Shown in pieces: positions 1 to 5,171 of a DNA stretch of 7,559 bases. The stretch covers positions 1 to 7,559 of the forward strand of contig JBBKWQ010000012.1 of NCBI GenBank assembly GCA_037969115.1. The letters run 5' to 3'. The position numbers and the translations under genes are program-made. Every line of letters starts with the position of its first letter. The stretch's first letter is position 1. This DNA comes from JBBKWQ01 sp037969115 (GTDB lineage Bacteria > Actinomycetota > Acidimicrobiia > Acidimicrobiales > Ilumatobacteraceae). Below the pieces are notes generated by a model that saw nothing but the letters and a program-made list of their open reading frames with translations, ran no database searches and was not told the origin of the DNA.

Positions 1-1
1 G

Positions 2-1165
2 TACGTCGCCGAAGGTGACGTCGGCGTGGCCGCCTCGGCCGACGTGTCGATCATGAGCGTCAACGGCGAACTCGCGCCCGACGGCATCACGGGCACCGAT
101 CTCGTCGCGACGAACATCATCGAGGTCCCTGCTTCGTACGTTGCCGGTGCCACTCGGGTCCTGGCGACGGCGCAGGACTACGTGCCCTCGGTTCTCACAC
201 CGAAGCCCGTCAAGCCCGACGCTCCGACTGCGGTGGCCGCACAGCGTTTCGTCGGTGCTGCCGTCGTGAACTGGGCCGCCCCGTTCAACGGCGGTTCGCC
301 GCTCACGAACTACGTCGTGACGGCATCGACGGGACAGACGTGTGTCACTTCGGGCGCGACGAGTTGTGCGTTCGTCGGTTTGGCGAACGTGGCCGTGACG
401 TTCACGGTGATCGCCCGAAATGCCGTCGGCGACTCTGTGGCGTCGACCCCGTCGGCGGCCGTGACGCCCGGCGGTACGACGTCGTTGACGACGCCGTTGC
501 AGCCTGCACGACCGACCACGGTCGCCTACAAGCGGACCGCCCGCGTCTCGTGGACGGCTCCGGGCAACGGTGGTGCGCCCATCACCTCGTACACCGTGAC
601 CGCTTCGCCGAACGGAGCGACGTGCGTCGTCGACGCCAGCACTGCAACGCCTCCGGCGCTGCGGTGTGACATCGGCGGGCTCGACCCGCTGACGGCGTAC
701 ACGTTCACGCTGACAGCCAGGAACGCCGTCGGCGTTTCGACGGTTTCGCAGGCGAGCACGCCGGCTGTGATCCCCGCTCTGGCTCTGAGTGACCCGCCGG
801 CGATCGTCCCGCCGGCGACCAGCCCGTACGACCCGACGGCGATCGTCGAGTTCGACCTGGCGGCCAACGCTGATGTCGCCGTGTCGATTCCCGGGTACGT
901 GTCGATTCCGCAGGGTCGGCTGCTCGTGCACAACCCTCGCGGCTTCGGCGTCGTCGTCGACGGCGGTGTGCTGGCCGCTCAGTTCAGCATCACCGACGGC
1001 CGGGCGACCGGACCGCAGACCGTCGACATCGGATTCCTCGAAAGCGTGGTCCAGCGCAAGTTCCGAATCGTGTCGACCACGAGCGCCGGCCGCGAAACCT
1101 CGACCGCCGTGGTGCAGGTGAACCAGAACGGTGCCTACGCCGTCAACTCCTGGGAAGTTCAGTAG
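2..1165 (+). CDS. Secreted fibronectin type III protein, 3' part (5' end outside window)
   Basis: The reading frame is open to the left edge, so the true start is probably upstream; the GTG at 26 has no convincing ribosome binding site. Counting from that GTG, two fibronectin type III domains lie at about residues 61-148 and 160-250. Each has a W-x-AP-x-NGG-x-P-[LI] strand pattern and a final ARNAVG motif. Each domain also carries one pair of cysteines (106/114 and 200/214), which suggests disulfides and an extracytoplasmic location. A linker rich in Pro and Ala follows. The last ~115 residues form a beta-rich domain ending in VQVNQNGAYAVNSWEVQ, which I do not recognise by name. No LPXTG motif, C-terminal TM segment or enzymatic motif is visible, so adhesion or matrix binding is only a guess. 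The stop is followed 50 bp later by the first tRNA-Ala-derived repeat. Confidence 0.85.
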   Translation, partial: YVAEGDVGVAASADVSIMSVNGELAPDGITGTDLVATNIIEVPASYVAGATRVLATAQDYVPSVLTPKPVKPDAPTAVAAQRFVGAAVVNWAAPFNGGSPLTNYVVTASTGQTCVTSGATSCAFVGLANVAVTFTVIARNAVGDSVASTPSAAVTPGGTTSLTTPLQPARPTTVAYKRTARVSWTAPGNGGAPITSYTVTASPNGATCVVDASTATPPALRCDIGGLDPLTAYTFTLTARNAVGVSTVSQASTPAVIPALALSDPPAIVPPATSPYDPTAIVEFDLAANADVAVSIPGYVSIPQGRLLVHNPRGFGVVVDGGVLAAQFSITDGRATGPQTVDIGFLESVVQRKFRIVSTTSAGRETSTAVVQVNQNGAYAVNSWEVQ

Positions 1166-1215
1166 CCGGACGCCTCCGACAAGCGGGCTGATCACTGACC
1201 ACCTGCGACGGCCGC

Positions 1216-1276
1216 TCGGCGACCAGGCATTTCGAGTGGAGACGATGGGAATCGAACCCACGACCCCCTTCTTGCA
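1216..1276. repeat. Direct repeat copy 1 (tRNA-Ala 3' half plus about 21 bp flank)
   Basis: This is 61 bp matching 2748-2808 in the same orientation with three differences (1218 g/a, 1229 a/g, 1270 t/g), at a constant offset of 1532 bp. The block contains antisense tRNA-Ala sequence from 1237 onward. It also contains about 21 bp beyond the tRNA 3' end (tc-gcgaccaggc-tttcgag), which is repeated too. Identity stops just inside the anticodon loop (1277 differs). The shape resembles an attachment-site duplication left by a tRNA-targeting integrative element, but no recombinase is visible in the window. Confidence 0.85.
1237..1276 (-). pseudogene. tRNA-Ala(TGC) 3'-half fragment, degenerate
   Basis: Read on the minus strand this gives the TGC anticodon region, a variable loop GGGTC, and a T arm GTGGG-TTCGATT-CCCAT. 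It ends with the acceptor strand CGTCTCC and discriminator A; CCA is not encoded. The 5' half (acceptor 5' strand GGAGACG, D arm, 5' anticodon stem) is absent. The position equivalent to the invariant U33 is C, and the anticodon 3' stem reads GAAGG instead of GCAGG, so this cannot be a working tRNA. It lies downstream of and antisense to the fibronectin protein gene. Confidence 0.85.
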
Positions 1277-1334
1277 GTTCCTGTTTCAGGTGTGCCGAGA
1301 GTGCCGAGCTGTGTCAGCTGGAGTCGGAACGAGA

Positions 1335-1392
1335 CATTGAGCAGCGATGACGCTCGCCCGACCTCGTTCGTGATCCGGGATTTGGCTCAATG
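1335..1392. repeat. 8-bp inverted repeat CATTGAGC ... GCTCAATG
   Basis: The arms at 1335-1342 and 1385-1392 are perfect reverse complements, separated by 42 bp. The element lies in the leader of the secreted-protein gene, inside the repeat-bounded segment. It could be an operator, an RNA structure or a chance pairing; the sequence does not decide. Confidence 0.35.
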
Positions 1393-1445
1393 ATCGTCCG
1401 CGCGCCGTGGCTCGCTCCGCGCCTGGGCAGCCATCGACCTCTGGA

Positions 1446-1490
1446 GAATGCCCTCTGCCAGGTGCGGTACGGTGCCTCCAGCGGGCATTC
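1446..1490. repeat. 8-bp inverted repeat GAATGCCC ... GGGCATTC
   Basis: Perfect arms at 1446-1453 and 1483-1490 are separated by 29 bp; a nested CTGGAG/CTCCAG pair (1441-1446, 1476-1481) overlaps them in a competing fold. The right arm ends 14 bases before the ribosome binding site of the next gene, so a leader RNA structure affecting translation is possible but unproven. Confidence 0.35.
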
Positions 1491-1504
1491 ATCAATGAGC
1501 CGAA

Positions 1505-1511
1505 AGAGGAG
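1505..1511 (+). promoter_or_regulatory. Ribosome binding site choosing the ATG at 1520
   Basis: AGAGGAG ends 8 bases before the ATG at 1520. The in-frame GTG at 1511 falls inside this site, so it cannot be the main start. Confidence 0.7.
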
Positions 1512-1519
1512 TGGTTGTC

Positions 1520-2527
1520 ATGAACAGACCATCGATGTGGAGATCGCGCTGGGCCGCAGTGGGCGCAGCGATAGCAGTGTCGATCGGCGGCGGAGGCGTG
1601 TTCATCGCGAATGCCGCCGGTGGCACGGAGGGGACCACCGTGATGGTGGAGCCGGTCCGAATCCTCGACACTCGTGACCCCGTCAATGTCGGACTCGCCG
1701 GTCCGTTCGTGTCGGCTGTATCACTCGACCTCCAGGTCACCGGGTCGGTCGCGACCACGACCGGGCCGAAGGTCGTGGTTCCGACGGGCGCCACTGGTGT
1801 GCTGTTGAACGTCACCGCAGTCGCGCCGCAGGCCAATGGCTTCATCTCCGTGAGGCCCGCCGACGCGGCCGGGGTGCCGTCGACGTCGAGCTTGAACTTC
1901 GACGCCGGATCGGTGGTGCCGAACGCCGTGATCGTGGCACTCCCGACCACCGGAACAACCGCCGGGAAGATCGAGATCACCTACGACGCCTACGGTGCGC
2001 CCGGCCCGACGGCGGACGTGCTGGTCGACGTGGTCGGCTACACCACGGAAGGCAAGCTGACCGCACTGCAAACCGAGATCGACGCCATCGAGGCGGTCAA
2101 CACCGCCCAACAGACGGCGATCGACGCACTCACCGCCAAGGTGGCGCCGCTCGTGAACTCGGTGGCAGCGTTCGCCGGAGGGAACCAGAGCCTCGCGCTT
2201 GGCGCCGACCAGGTCGTTCGATCGGTGAGCATCCTGCCGCCCGCGAACGGCACCGTGATCGTGAACTCGTCGGCGTACTTCTCGAACACCGGGGCCGGCG
2301 ATCTCGTTGCTCGATGCGCGCTCACCACGGGCACAACGCTCGACGCCGCCCATCTTCAGCTCACCACGGTTCCCCCATCAGCGACCGCCTTCACGATCGT
2401 CGCTGGTACACGCGGATTCACCGTCACGTCCGGTGTGCTACTGACCGTCAACTATGTCTGCGATGTGTTCTCGGGCGCCGGCAGTGTCGCCGACTCGTCA
2501 CTGACGGCGATCTTCGCACCGACCTGA
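1520..2527 (+). CDS. Secreted surface protein with RILDTR/VPNAVIV domain and coiled coil
   Basis: The product is 335 aa. Residues 1-33 form a Sec-type signal peptide: Arg-rich start, hydrophobic core, likely cleavage at ANA|AGG near residue 32. Residues ~43-175 carry a pattern I associate with secreted proteins of Acidimicrobiia: RILDTRDP, VPTGATGVLLNVTAV, SSLNFDAG, VPNAVIV and VLVDVVGYT. A short heptad-like segment at ~178-213 (LTALQTEIDAIEAV...AIDALTAKV) looks like a coiled-coil stalk. The C-terminal ~115 residues are a beta-rich Ser/Thr/Ala domain with only two cysteines (in ARCAL and YVCDV), likely a disulfide. No catalytic motif or anchor is seen. The layout (head, stalk, head) suggests an oligomeric surface or matrix protein, which is inference. 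It is the only gene between the two tRNA-derived direct repeats. Confidence 0.85.
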   Translation: MNRPSMWRSRWAAVGAAIAVSIGGGGVFIANAAGGTEGTTVMVEPVRILDTRDPVNVGLAGPFVSAVSLDLQVTGSVATTTGPKVVVPTGATGVLLNVTAVAPQANGFISVRPADAAGVPSTSSLNFDAGSVVPNAVIVALPTTGTTAGKIEITYDAYGAPGPTADVLVDVVGYTTEGKLTALQTEIDAIEAVNTAQQTAIDALTAKVAPLVNSVAAFAGGNQSLALGADQVVRSVSILPPANGTVIVNSSAYFSNTGAGDLVARCALTTGTTLDAAHLQLTTVPPSATAFTIVAGTRGFTVTSGVLLTVNYVCDVFSGAGSVADSSLTAIFAPT

Positions 2528-2540
2528 TCACGCAGACGGG

Positions 2541-2572
2541 CTTACCCCGGCGACTTCGATCGACGGGGTGAG
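2541..2572 (+). terminator. Terminator-like hairpin after the secreted-protein gene
   Basis: CTTACCCCG (2541-2549) pairs with CGGGGTGAG (2564-2572), nine pairs including one wobble, across a 14-nt loop. It begins 13 bases after the stop codon. There is no clear U-tract, as is common in high-GC Actinobacteria. Confidence 0.5.
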
Positions 2573-2585
2573 TCTGTTGGCCATT

Positions 2586-2621
2586 GCCGGCTGCGGCTCA
2601 CACACGTGAGCAGCAGCCGGC
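2586..2621. repeat. Strong 36-nt hairpin, near-perfect palindrome
   Basis: GCCGGCTGC (2586-2594) pairs with GCAGCCGGC (2613-2621) and GGCTCAC-side bases 2596-2601 pair with 2606-2611. A single G/A mismatch (2595/2612) and an ACAC tetraloop complete it: 15 pairs in all. It could be a second terminator for the secreted-protein gene, or a structured end of the repeat-bounded segment. No U-tract follows on either strand. Confidence 0.65.
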
Positions 2622-2747
2622 TCTCGGCGGTGCGTTCGCACTCGACGGCGGGGGCCTTGGTCGGGGGTCGAACATGATGCCATCCGTCGGTCGGACGAGT
2701 CCCGTGACGAACGGTTGCTGTAGAGCTCGTCGACGATCGAGCGCGAT

Positions 2748-2808
2748 TCAGCGACCAGGCGTTTCGAGTGGAGACGATGGGAATCGAACCCACGACCCCC
2801 TGCTTGCA
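2748..2808. repeat. Direct repeat copy 2 (tRNA-Ala 3' half plus about 21 bp flank)
   Basis: This is the partner of 1216-1276 in the same orientation, with three differences over 61 bp. It keeps the better tRNA sequence: the anticodon stem and loop match canonical tRNA-Ala for two or three bases past the end of the shared block. It closes the 1532-bp unit that contains the secreted-protein gene. Confidence 0.85.
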
Positions 2809-2810
2809 AA
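2769..2810 (-). pseudogene. tRNA-Ala(TGC) 3'-half fragment
   Basis: The minus strand reads anticodon loop TTTGCAA (anticodon TGC), 3' anticodon stem GCAGG, variable loop GGGTC, and T arm GTGGG-TTCGATT-CCCAT. Acceptor strand CGTCTCC and discriminator A follow. Every base from position 32 to 73 looks canonical, but the sequence 5' of the anticodon loop has no D arm, no 5' acceptor strand and no CCTGC anticodon stem. It is therefore a fragment, not a gene. A functional tRNA-Ala(TGC) should exist elsewhere in the genome. Confidence 0.85.
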
Positions 2811-2912
2811 TCGACGCCGCCAGGGGTGCGGTGCAGGTGACGTACCTGGGCCACGACCGGTTCAGGCTCCTGGCGCGGGCTCGCCGACCGCCACGCCTGC
2901 GATGTGCCGAAT

Positions 2913-2926
2913 CACCCCTAGGGGTG
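2913..2926. promoter_or_regulatory. Perfect 14-bp palindrome CACCCCTAGGGGTG, possible operator
   Basis: The palindrome sits 79 bp upstream of the GTG of the GPGG small membrane protein, a reasonable place for an operator. The C-run/G-run shape resembles operators of CsoR-type copper/sulfur repressors (TACCCC...GGGGTA type), but the outer TA pair is CA/TG here. No such regulator is in the window. Alternatively GGGGTG could be part of a -10 element of a stress sigma promoter. Either reading is tentative. Confidence 0.35.
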
Positions 2927-3005
2927 TACTCGCCGCTCGGTCGGCGTGGTTGAGTGATCAGCACATCAGCCCAATCCGGGTTGTCCGCTGTGAAAGGGCA
3001 CCAAC

Positions 3006-3149
3006 GTGGCGATTCTCTTGTGGCTTGTCGCGGTGGTTCTCGTGATCTCGGGTGTCGTGGCGTTGCTCCGCAAAGAATTGATCTACGGCGTCGCACTGAT
3101 CATTATCGGTCTGCTCGTCGGCCCAGGCGGCGTCAGTGTCTTCACTTGA
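3006..3149 (+). CDS. GPGG-tail small membrane protein (47 aa)
   Basis: The gene starts at GTG 3006, preceded at 7 bases by AAAGGG (2993-2998). The product is MAILLWLVAVV... with two hydrophobic segments, about residues 2-20 and 27-40. A short basic turn (LLRKEL) separates them, and the tail is LVGPGGVSVFT. The GPGG ending and size match small actinobacterial membrane proteins of that type; their biochemical role is not known to me. The gene leads a run of small membrane and stress genes on the same strand, with gaps of about 55-120 bp that could still be co-transcribed. Confidence 0.8.
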   Translation: MAILLWLVAVVLVISGVVALLRKELIYGVALIIIGLLVGPGGVSVFT

Positions 3150-3269
3150 TGCGCCGGGCATCACCGGGAGGGGCATGGACCGGATCATCGTAGGAACCGC
3201 GCGTTCACGCAGCGATCTGCGCATCTCATGGCTGGCATCGTGCCGGCCCGAAGCGAATGGAACGTTCAC

Positions 3270-3518
3270 ATGCTCGTAGTTCTCGGAATCATCCTGCTCG
3301 TGGCGGGAGCCATCTTGAGCTTTGCGATCGACAAAGTCGTGGACGGCGTCGATCTACTCGCGGTCGGCTACATCCTGATGGGTGCCGGCGTGCTGGCCTT
3401 GATCGCCTCCGCCATCCGCGGTGTGGGATTCATGTCAAGGGGCAACAACCGGATGCACAGCGAGCGATACGTATCGCCCGAGGGCAACCACGTCTTCGAG
3501 GAAACCGAAACCCACTAG
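3270..3518 (+). CDS. DUF6458-like two-TM membrane protein (82 aa)
   Basis: The start is taken at ATG 3270 because family members begin at the M-L-V-[VI]-LGIILLVAGAIL segment. The in-frame ATG at 3228 would add 14 non-hydrophobic residues with no family resemblance. TM1 covers about residues 2-18. An FAIDKVVDGVDLLAVGYILM stretch leads into TM2 at about 29-50. The C-terminal ~30 residues are polar and acidic, predicted cytosolic or external without further evidence. The ribosome binding site is weak (GGAAC a few bases upstream). The D-x-x-V-x-G-V-D-L motif between the TMs is the family hallmark I rely on. Function unknown. Confidence 0.8.
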   Translation: MLVVLGIILLVAGAILSFAIDKVVDGVDLLAVGYILMGAGVLALIASAIRGVGFMSRGNNRMHSERYVSPEGNHVFEETETH

Positions 3519-3574
3519 CCACTCCGCTACCGCGGACATGCCCATCGACCACTAGACGAAAAGGGAGCATCACC

Positions 3575-3649
3575 ATGATCTACGGCGGAGGAATACTCGT
3601 CACCATTCTGGTCATCCTCGCGATCATTTACCTCGCGAAACGCGTCTAA
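3575..3649 (+). CDS. 24-aa single-TM peptide
   Basis: The ORF at ATG 3575 has an excellent ribosome binding site, AAGGGAG (3561-3567), 7 bases upstream. It encodes MIYGGG, then a hydrophobic helix of about 14 residues rich in Ile, Leu and Val, ending in YLAKRV and a stop. The basic tail predicts an inner-membrane peptide with its C terminus in the cytoplasm. It lies 56 bp after the DUF6458-like gene and 56 bp before the CsbD-like gene, the same spacing as other members of the run. It is too short for most gene finders. I do not recognise a named family; the role may be membrane stress or a small-protein partner, which is speculation. Confidence 0.65.
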   Translation: MIYGGGILVTILVILAIIYLAKRV

Positions 3650-3705
3650 CCAACGCCTATCCCCCACATGTCACGACCAAGTTGCATCAACCGAAGGAGC
3701 ACTCT

Positions 3706-3891
3706 GTGAGTGGAAAGACGGACAAGCTGAGCGGCAAAGTCAAGCAGGCCGCCGGCGACCTGACCGACAACGATGATCTCAAGCGCGAAGGCGAACGGGA
3801 AGAAGCCGCCGGCAAGGTCAAGGGCGGCATCGACCGCGTCAAGGACAAGCTCGACGACACCGTCGATCGCGTCAAGGAGAAGATGGACTGA
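3706..3891 (+). CDS. CsbD-like general stress protein (61 aa)
   Basis: The start is GTG 3706, with AAGGAG (3694-3699) 6 bases upstream. The sequence has the CsbD hallmarks: an N-terminal SGKTDKLSGKVKQAAGDLT segment, a D-x-L-K-x-E-G-x-x-x-x-A-x-G-K-x-K-G repeat, and a highly charged Lys/Asp/Glu helix to the end. The length is usual for the family. CsbD was first described as a SigB-dependent general stress protein in Bacillus subtilis; its molecular role is unknown. Here it ends a run of small membrane-protein genes and converges on a LuxR-type regulator gene. Confidence 0.9.
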   Translation: MSGKTDKLSGKVKQAAGDLTDNDDLKREGEREEAAGKVKGGIDRVKDKLDDTVDRVKEKMD

Positions 3892-3898
3892 CGCACAC

Positions 3899-3930
3899 CG
3901 AGGTCGGACGCGGTCGTGCGACCTCGTCCG
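3899..3930. terminator. Bidirectional hairpin between convergent genes
   Basis: CGGACG-x-GGTC (3905-3915) pairs with GACC-x-CGTCCG (3920-3930) around a GTGC loop, with one mismatch. An alternative fold pairs CGAGGTCG (3899-3906) with CGACCTCG (3919-3926). It lies between the convergent CsbD-like (+) and LuxR-type (-) genes, as expected of a shared terminator. No U-tract is evident. Confidence 0.5.
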
Positions 3931-3974
3931 CTGGTCACGCCGTGCTCGGCGATGCCGTTCGTCGGATCCGGCAT

Positions 3975-4250
3975 CTAGGACTCGGCTCGATGATGGCCCG
4001 GCCGGAAGTCGTGATCGACGCCCCATAAGACGGCCTCGACTCGTGTGTTGACGCCGATCTTGCGGTATGCGGACCGAATGTACGACTTGATCGAGTTCGC
4101 CGAGAGGTAGACGAGTCCTGCGATTTCGGCGTTCGTTTTGCCCTGCGTGATGAGCGCGAGCACTTCTCCTTCGCGTTGGCTGAGCCCCTCGGCACGGCCC
4201 GGCCAATCCAAACCAACGGACATCTGGACGGGGATCGCGATCGTGGTCAT
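3975..4250 (-). CDS. Free-standing LuxR-type HTH regulator (91 aa)
   Basis: The start ATG at 4250 has AGAGGA 7 bases upstream (4258-4263 on the plus strand). After 22 unstructured residues comes a complete LuxR/NarL HTH: LSQREGEVLALITQGKTN, AEIAGLVYLSANSIKSYIRS and AYRKIGVNTRVEAVLWGV. This includes the usual E-x-E-V-L and K-[ST]-x-[IV]-[RK] positions. There is no receiver or sensor domain, so it should bind DNA without phosphorylation; as with GerE-like proteins, its level may be the signal. It follows the DUF1206 gene by 90 bp on the same strand and faces the CsbD-like gene. A natural guess is control of this stress cluster, but no binding site is identified. Confidence 0.85.
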   Translation of the reverse strand: MTTIAIPVQMSVGLDWPGRAEGLSQREGEVLALITQGKTNAEIAGLVYLSANSIKSYIRSAYRKIGVNTRVEAVLWGVDHDFRPGHHRAES

Positions 4251-4285
4251 GTTGGGTTCCTCTGTTGGGTGGATTGGATCATGTT

Positions 4286-4317
4286 GACGCCGCGGGCCGA
4301 CGTGCGAAGGCGGCGTC
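4286..4317 (-). terminator. Hairpin after the DUF1206 gene
   Basis: GACGCCGC (4286-4293) and GCGGCGTC (4310-4317) form an 8-bp perfect stem with a 16-nt loop. The hairpin sits just beyond the DUF1206 stop on the minus strand and ahead of the LuxR-type gene. It may end the DUF1206 transcript or attenuate read-through into the regulator gene. Confidence 0.4.
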
Positions 4318-4340
4318 CGCGGCGCGCCACCAGCGTCTGG

Positions 4341-5171
4341 TCATTCGAGCACCTTGCGCCAGCGGGCTTCAACGAAGCTGAAGCCCGCATAGGCCAGCAT
4401 CGCCGCCGCCATGATCAGCAGGTAAAGCTGTCCGCCCGAGGCTTCAGCGAGCGCTCGAATCGATTCGTCGAGGCCTTCGGGTTCGCTCGAATCGACCTGG
4501 ATAGCGGCCTTGACCAGGAAGAAGCCGGTCAGGGCGAACACCCCCGTGTGCCCGATCAGCCCGGCGGCCGAAACGCGTGTGGCCCAGCGCCGCTGAGCGC
4601 CCGTCATGTCATCCGACCATTTCTGCTTGTAGTCGCTCGACACGGCCCTATAGGCGTTGAAGCCCGCCGCGACCAGGAACCCGACTCCGACACCGAGAAC
4701 GATCCACCGACCGAACGGCCAATCGAACACGCGGGCAGTGGTCTGGCCTCCGCCACCGCTTCCGCCGCCATCGTCGCCGGACAGAATCAGCATGACGGCG
4801 GTGACGAACGCGACCACGTAGATGAGGCCTCGTCCGACGTACCCGACACGTTTCGCCCACGCCTTGATCGCGGTGTCATCCTCCCCCGCTCGATACGTCG
4901 CGGCAGCAACGAAACGCCAGAGCGCGTACCCGGCCAGCCCTACGGCGAACACGACCAGCACAACACGACCGAAGTTGTGCTGCGCGACCGCGTTGAGGGC
5001 TCCCTGATTCCCTGGACCCTCACTCGACGTGGTGGACAACGCAATCTGAGCGGTCAAGGCCGCGCTGACGACATACATCGCACCTCTGGCGGCGAGCCCG
5101 GCCCTGCCCGCACCCTCCACGGCGCCGCTTTCGCGGATGTCGTCGACAGTGTCAGAAGCGTTCACCGCCAC
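4341..5171 (-). CDS. DUF1206 six-TM membrane protein
   Basis: About 276 aa from the GTG at 5171. Alternative starts are TTG 5201, which would add a Gly/Cys-rich non-family stretch, and GTG 5165; none has a good ribosome binding site. The protein is built of three related ~80-residue units, each with two TM helices. The units open with GRAGLAARGAMYVVSA, RVGYVGRGLIYVVAF and VSAAGLIGHTGVFALTG. Each second helix is rich in Gly/Ala, with FGRVVLVVFAVGLAGYALWRF the clearest example. This internal triplication is typical of DUF1206. A Gly/Ser linker lies between units two and three. Function is unknown in the family; the neighbouring HPF-like and CsbD-like genes suggest a membrane stress role, which is inference. 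Confidence 0.85.
   Translation of the reverse strand: MAVNASDTVDDIRESGAVEGAGRAGLAARGAMYVVSAALTAQIALSTTSSEGPGNQGALNAVAQHNFGRVVLVVFAVGLAGYALWRFVAAATYRAGEDDTAIKAWAKRVGYVGRGLIYVVAFVTAVMLILSGDDGGGSGGGGQTTARVFDWPFGRWIVLGVGVGFLVAAGFNAYRAVSSDYKQKWSDDMTGAQRRWATRVSAAGLIGHTGVFALTGFFLVKAAIQVDSSEPEGLDESIRALAEASGGQLYLLIMAAAMLAYAGFSFVEARWRKVLE

Larger units (their letters stand above)
1166..1519. other. Intergenic region with first tRNA-derived repeat and two inverted repeats
   Basis: No convincing gene is seen in these 354 bases. They hold the first tRNA-Ala-derived repeat (1216-1276), a short tandem duplication (TGCCGAGAG/TGCCGAGCT at about 1293-1310), and an AGCTG/CAGCT inverted repeat (1307-1319). Two longer 8-bp inverted repeats are listed separately. 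No good -35/-10 pair could be identified for the downstream gene. Small ORFs starting METMGIEPTTP here are only translations of antisense tRNA sequence. Confidence 0.7.
2528..3005. other. Intergenic region: hairpins, second tRNA-derived repeat, palindrome
   Basis: No convincing gene is seen in these 478 bases. In order they hold a terminator-like hairpin (2541-2572), a very strong hairpin (2586-2621), about 125 bp with nothing recognised, the second tRNA-Ala-derived repeat (2748-2808), and a 14-bp palindrome (2913-2926). The ribosome binding site of the next gene closes the region. Several overlapping frames are open here but encode low-complexity Arg-rich or tRNA-antisense peptides. Confidence 0.7.

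Noticed and set aside
1237..1290. A functional tRNA-Ala gene at the first fragment
   Set aside because: No D arm or 5' acceptor strand; the U33 equivalent is C and the anticodon stem cannot form.
1721..2353. 210-codon minus-strand frame opposite the secreted-protein gene
   Set aside because: It is Arg/Gly/His-rich without domains, while the plus strand has a signal peptide, ribosome binding site and recognisable domain.
2769..2850. A functional tRNA-Ala gene at the second fragment
   Set aside because: The 3' half is canonical but no GGAGACG acceptor partner, D arm or 5' anticodon stem lies within reach on the minus strand.
2768..2953. Small protein starting METMGIEPTTP (also near 1240), and the opposite-strand frames
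   Set aside because: These are translations of antisense tRNA sequence, a well-known false gene prediction.
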